The notes beneath the pieces are model-generated. The model was not told the DNA's origin. It worked only from the letters and a program-made list of their open reading frames with translations, and ran no database searches. A program made the translations under genes and the position numbers. Of a stretch of 5,425 nucleotides of DNA, positions 5,073 to 5,425 are shown piece by piece (position 1 is the stretch's first letter; the number at the start of each line of letters is the position of its first letter). The stretch comes from Pseudomonadota bacterium. GTDB taxonomy: Bacteria > Pseudomonadota > Alphaproteobacteria > Rhizobiales > Beijerinckiaceae. The stretch covers positions 1-5,425 of the forward strand of contig JAEXUU010000517.1 of assembly GCA_023452965.1 (NCBI GenBank), given 5' to 3'.

Positions 5073-5425
5073 ATGAGGCTCTATGATGGTGGGCGGGCGC
5101 CCAATCCCCGGCGGGTTCGGATTTTCTTTGCCGAAAAGGGGGTGCCGCTGCCAGAGCTGGTGCCGGTCGACATCGCCAAGAAAGAGCATCGGACGCCGGA
5201 GTTCACCCGCATCAACCCGTCGCAACGCCTGCCGGTTCTGGTGCTGGAAGATGGCACGGCGCTGGCCGAGAGCATGGCGATCTGCCGCTATGTCGAAGGG
5301 ATGCACCCGACGCCCGCGTTGTTCGGCGACGGCCCGAAGGATGTGGCGCTGATCGAGATGTGGAACCGGAGGATCGAGCTCGGCCTGTTCTCGAGCGTCG
5401 CCGCCGTCTTCCGCCACAGCCATCC
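5073..5425 (+). CDS. Glutathione S-transferase family protein, GTT2-like, 5' part
   Basis: The window holds the first 117 codons; the gene continues past the right edge. The N-terminal thioredoxin-like domain reads MRLYDGGRAPNPRRVRIFFAEKG, then INPSQRLPVLVLEDGTALAESMAICRYVEG. It has the cis-proline (Pro54) and the Glu67-Ser68 pair that binds the gamma-glutamyl group of glutathione. The helical domain begins around 88 (KDVALIEMWNRRIELGLF). The RAPNPRRVRIF start and the MWNRR-E helix are typical of the GTT2-like subgroup, which lacks the usual N-terminal catalytic Ser/Tyr/Cys; in yeast Gtt2, His and Ser in the helical domain do that job, and the final SSVAAVFRHSH here could supply such residues. 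ATG 5073 is preceded by GAGGGTGG. In-frame GTGs at 5061 and 5067 exist but would add residues ahead of the first strand. It is a different subtype from the GST at 170-874. Confidence 0.88.
   Translation, partial: MRLYDGGRAPNPRRVRIFFAEKGVPLPELVPVDIAKKEHRTPEFTRINPSQRLPVLVLEDGTALAESMAICRYVEGMHPTPALFGDGPKDVALIEMWNRRIELGLFSSVAAVFRHSH

Noticed and set aside
1..5425. CRISPR arrays, tRNA or rRNA genes, insertion sequences, prophage or defence genes
   Set aside because: I saw no regularly spaced repeats, cloverleaf-like segments, transposase motifs or defence-gene signatures on either strand.

Overview
The window is GC-rich (roughly two thirds G+C by eye) bacterial chromosome with tightly packed genes. 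Codon usage, a DivJ/PleC-like sensor kinase architecture, an ExoI-like SNase-fold protein and a CCGAAAAGTG / CACTTTTCGG intergenic palindrome of the kind scattered through Hyphomicrobiales genomes all point to an alphaproteobacterium of that order. A Bosea- or Methylobacterium-like organism is plausible, but that genus-level guess is inference. Nothing suggests phage, plasmid, IS or CRISPR content.

Layout, left to right. The 3' end of cobT (+, cobalamin lower-ligand activation) runs to 122 and is separated by a bidirectional hairpin terminator from a convergent glutathione S-transferase-family gene (-, 170-874). That GST gene is divergent from a HxlR-family regulator (+, 1086-1433). The 211-bp gap between them holds an AT-rich island with short symmetric elements (a candidate operator) and a 46-bp palindromic repeat. 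HxlR converges on a membrane histidine kinase (-, 1455-3029), with a hairpin in the 21-bp gap. The kinase is divergent from a membrane-anchored SNase-fold nuclease (+, 3060-3611), with only 30 bp between their best-supported ATGs. A 190-bp gap with several hairpins leads to an AEC-family (auxin efflux carrier/malonate-type) transporter (+, 3802-4725). Six bases beyond its stop lies the end of a convergent 49-residue single-pass membrane protein (-, 4732-4881) with a strong ribosome-binding site. After a 191-bp gap with a good sigma-70 -35 element, a second GST-family gene of a different, GTT2-like subtype (+, 5073 onward) runs off the window.

How the genes work together. There is no multi-gene operon; almost every neighbour is on the opposite strand, so most genes probably have their own promoter. 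The one likely functional link is HxlR with the divergent GST, the usual geometry for a HxlR regulator controlling an adjacent stress or detoxification enzyme. I did not find a convincing undescribed multi-gene system. The points most worth a second look are the small membrane protein, the ultra-tight kinase/nuclease divergent pair with weak start signals, and the symmetric elements between GST and HxlR.
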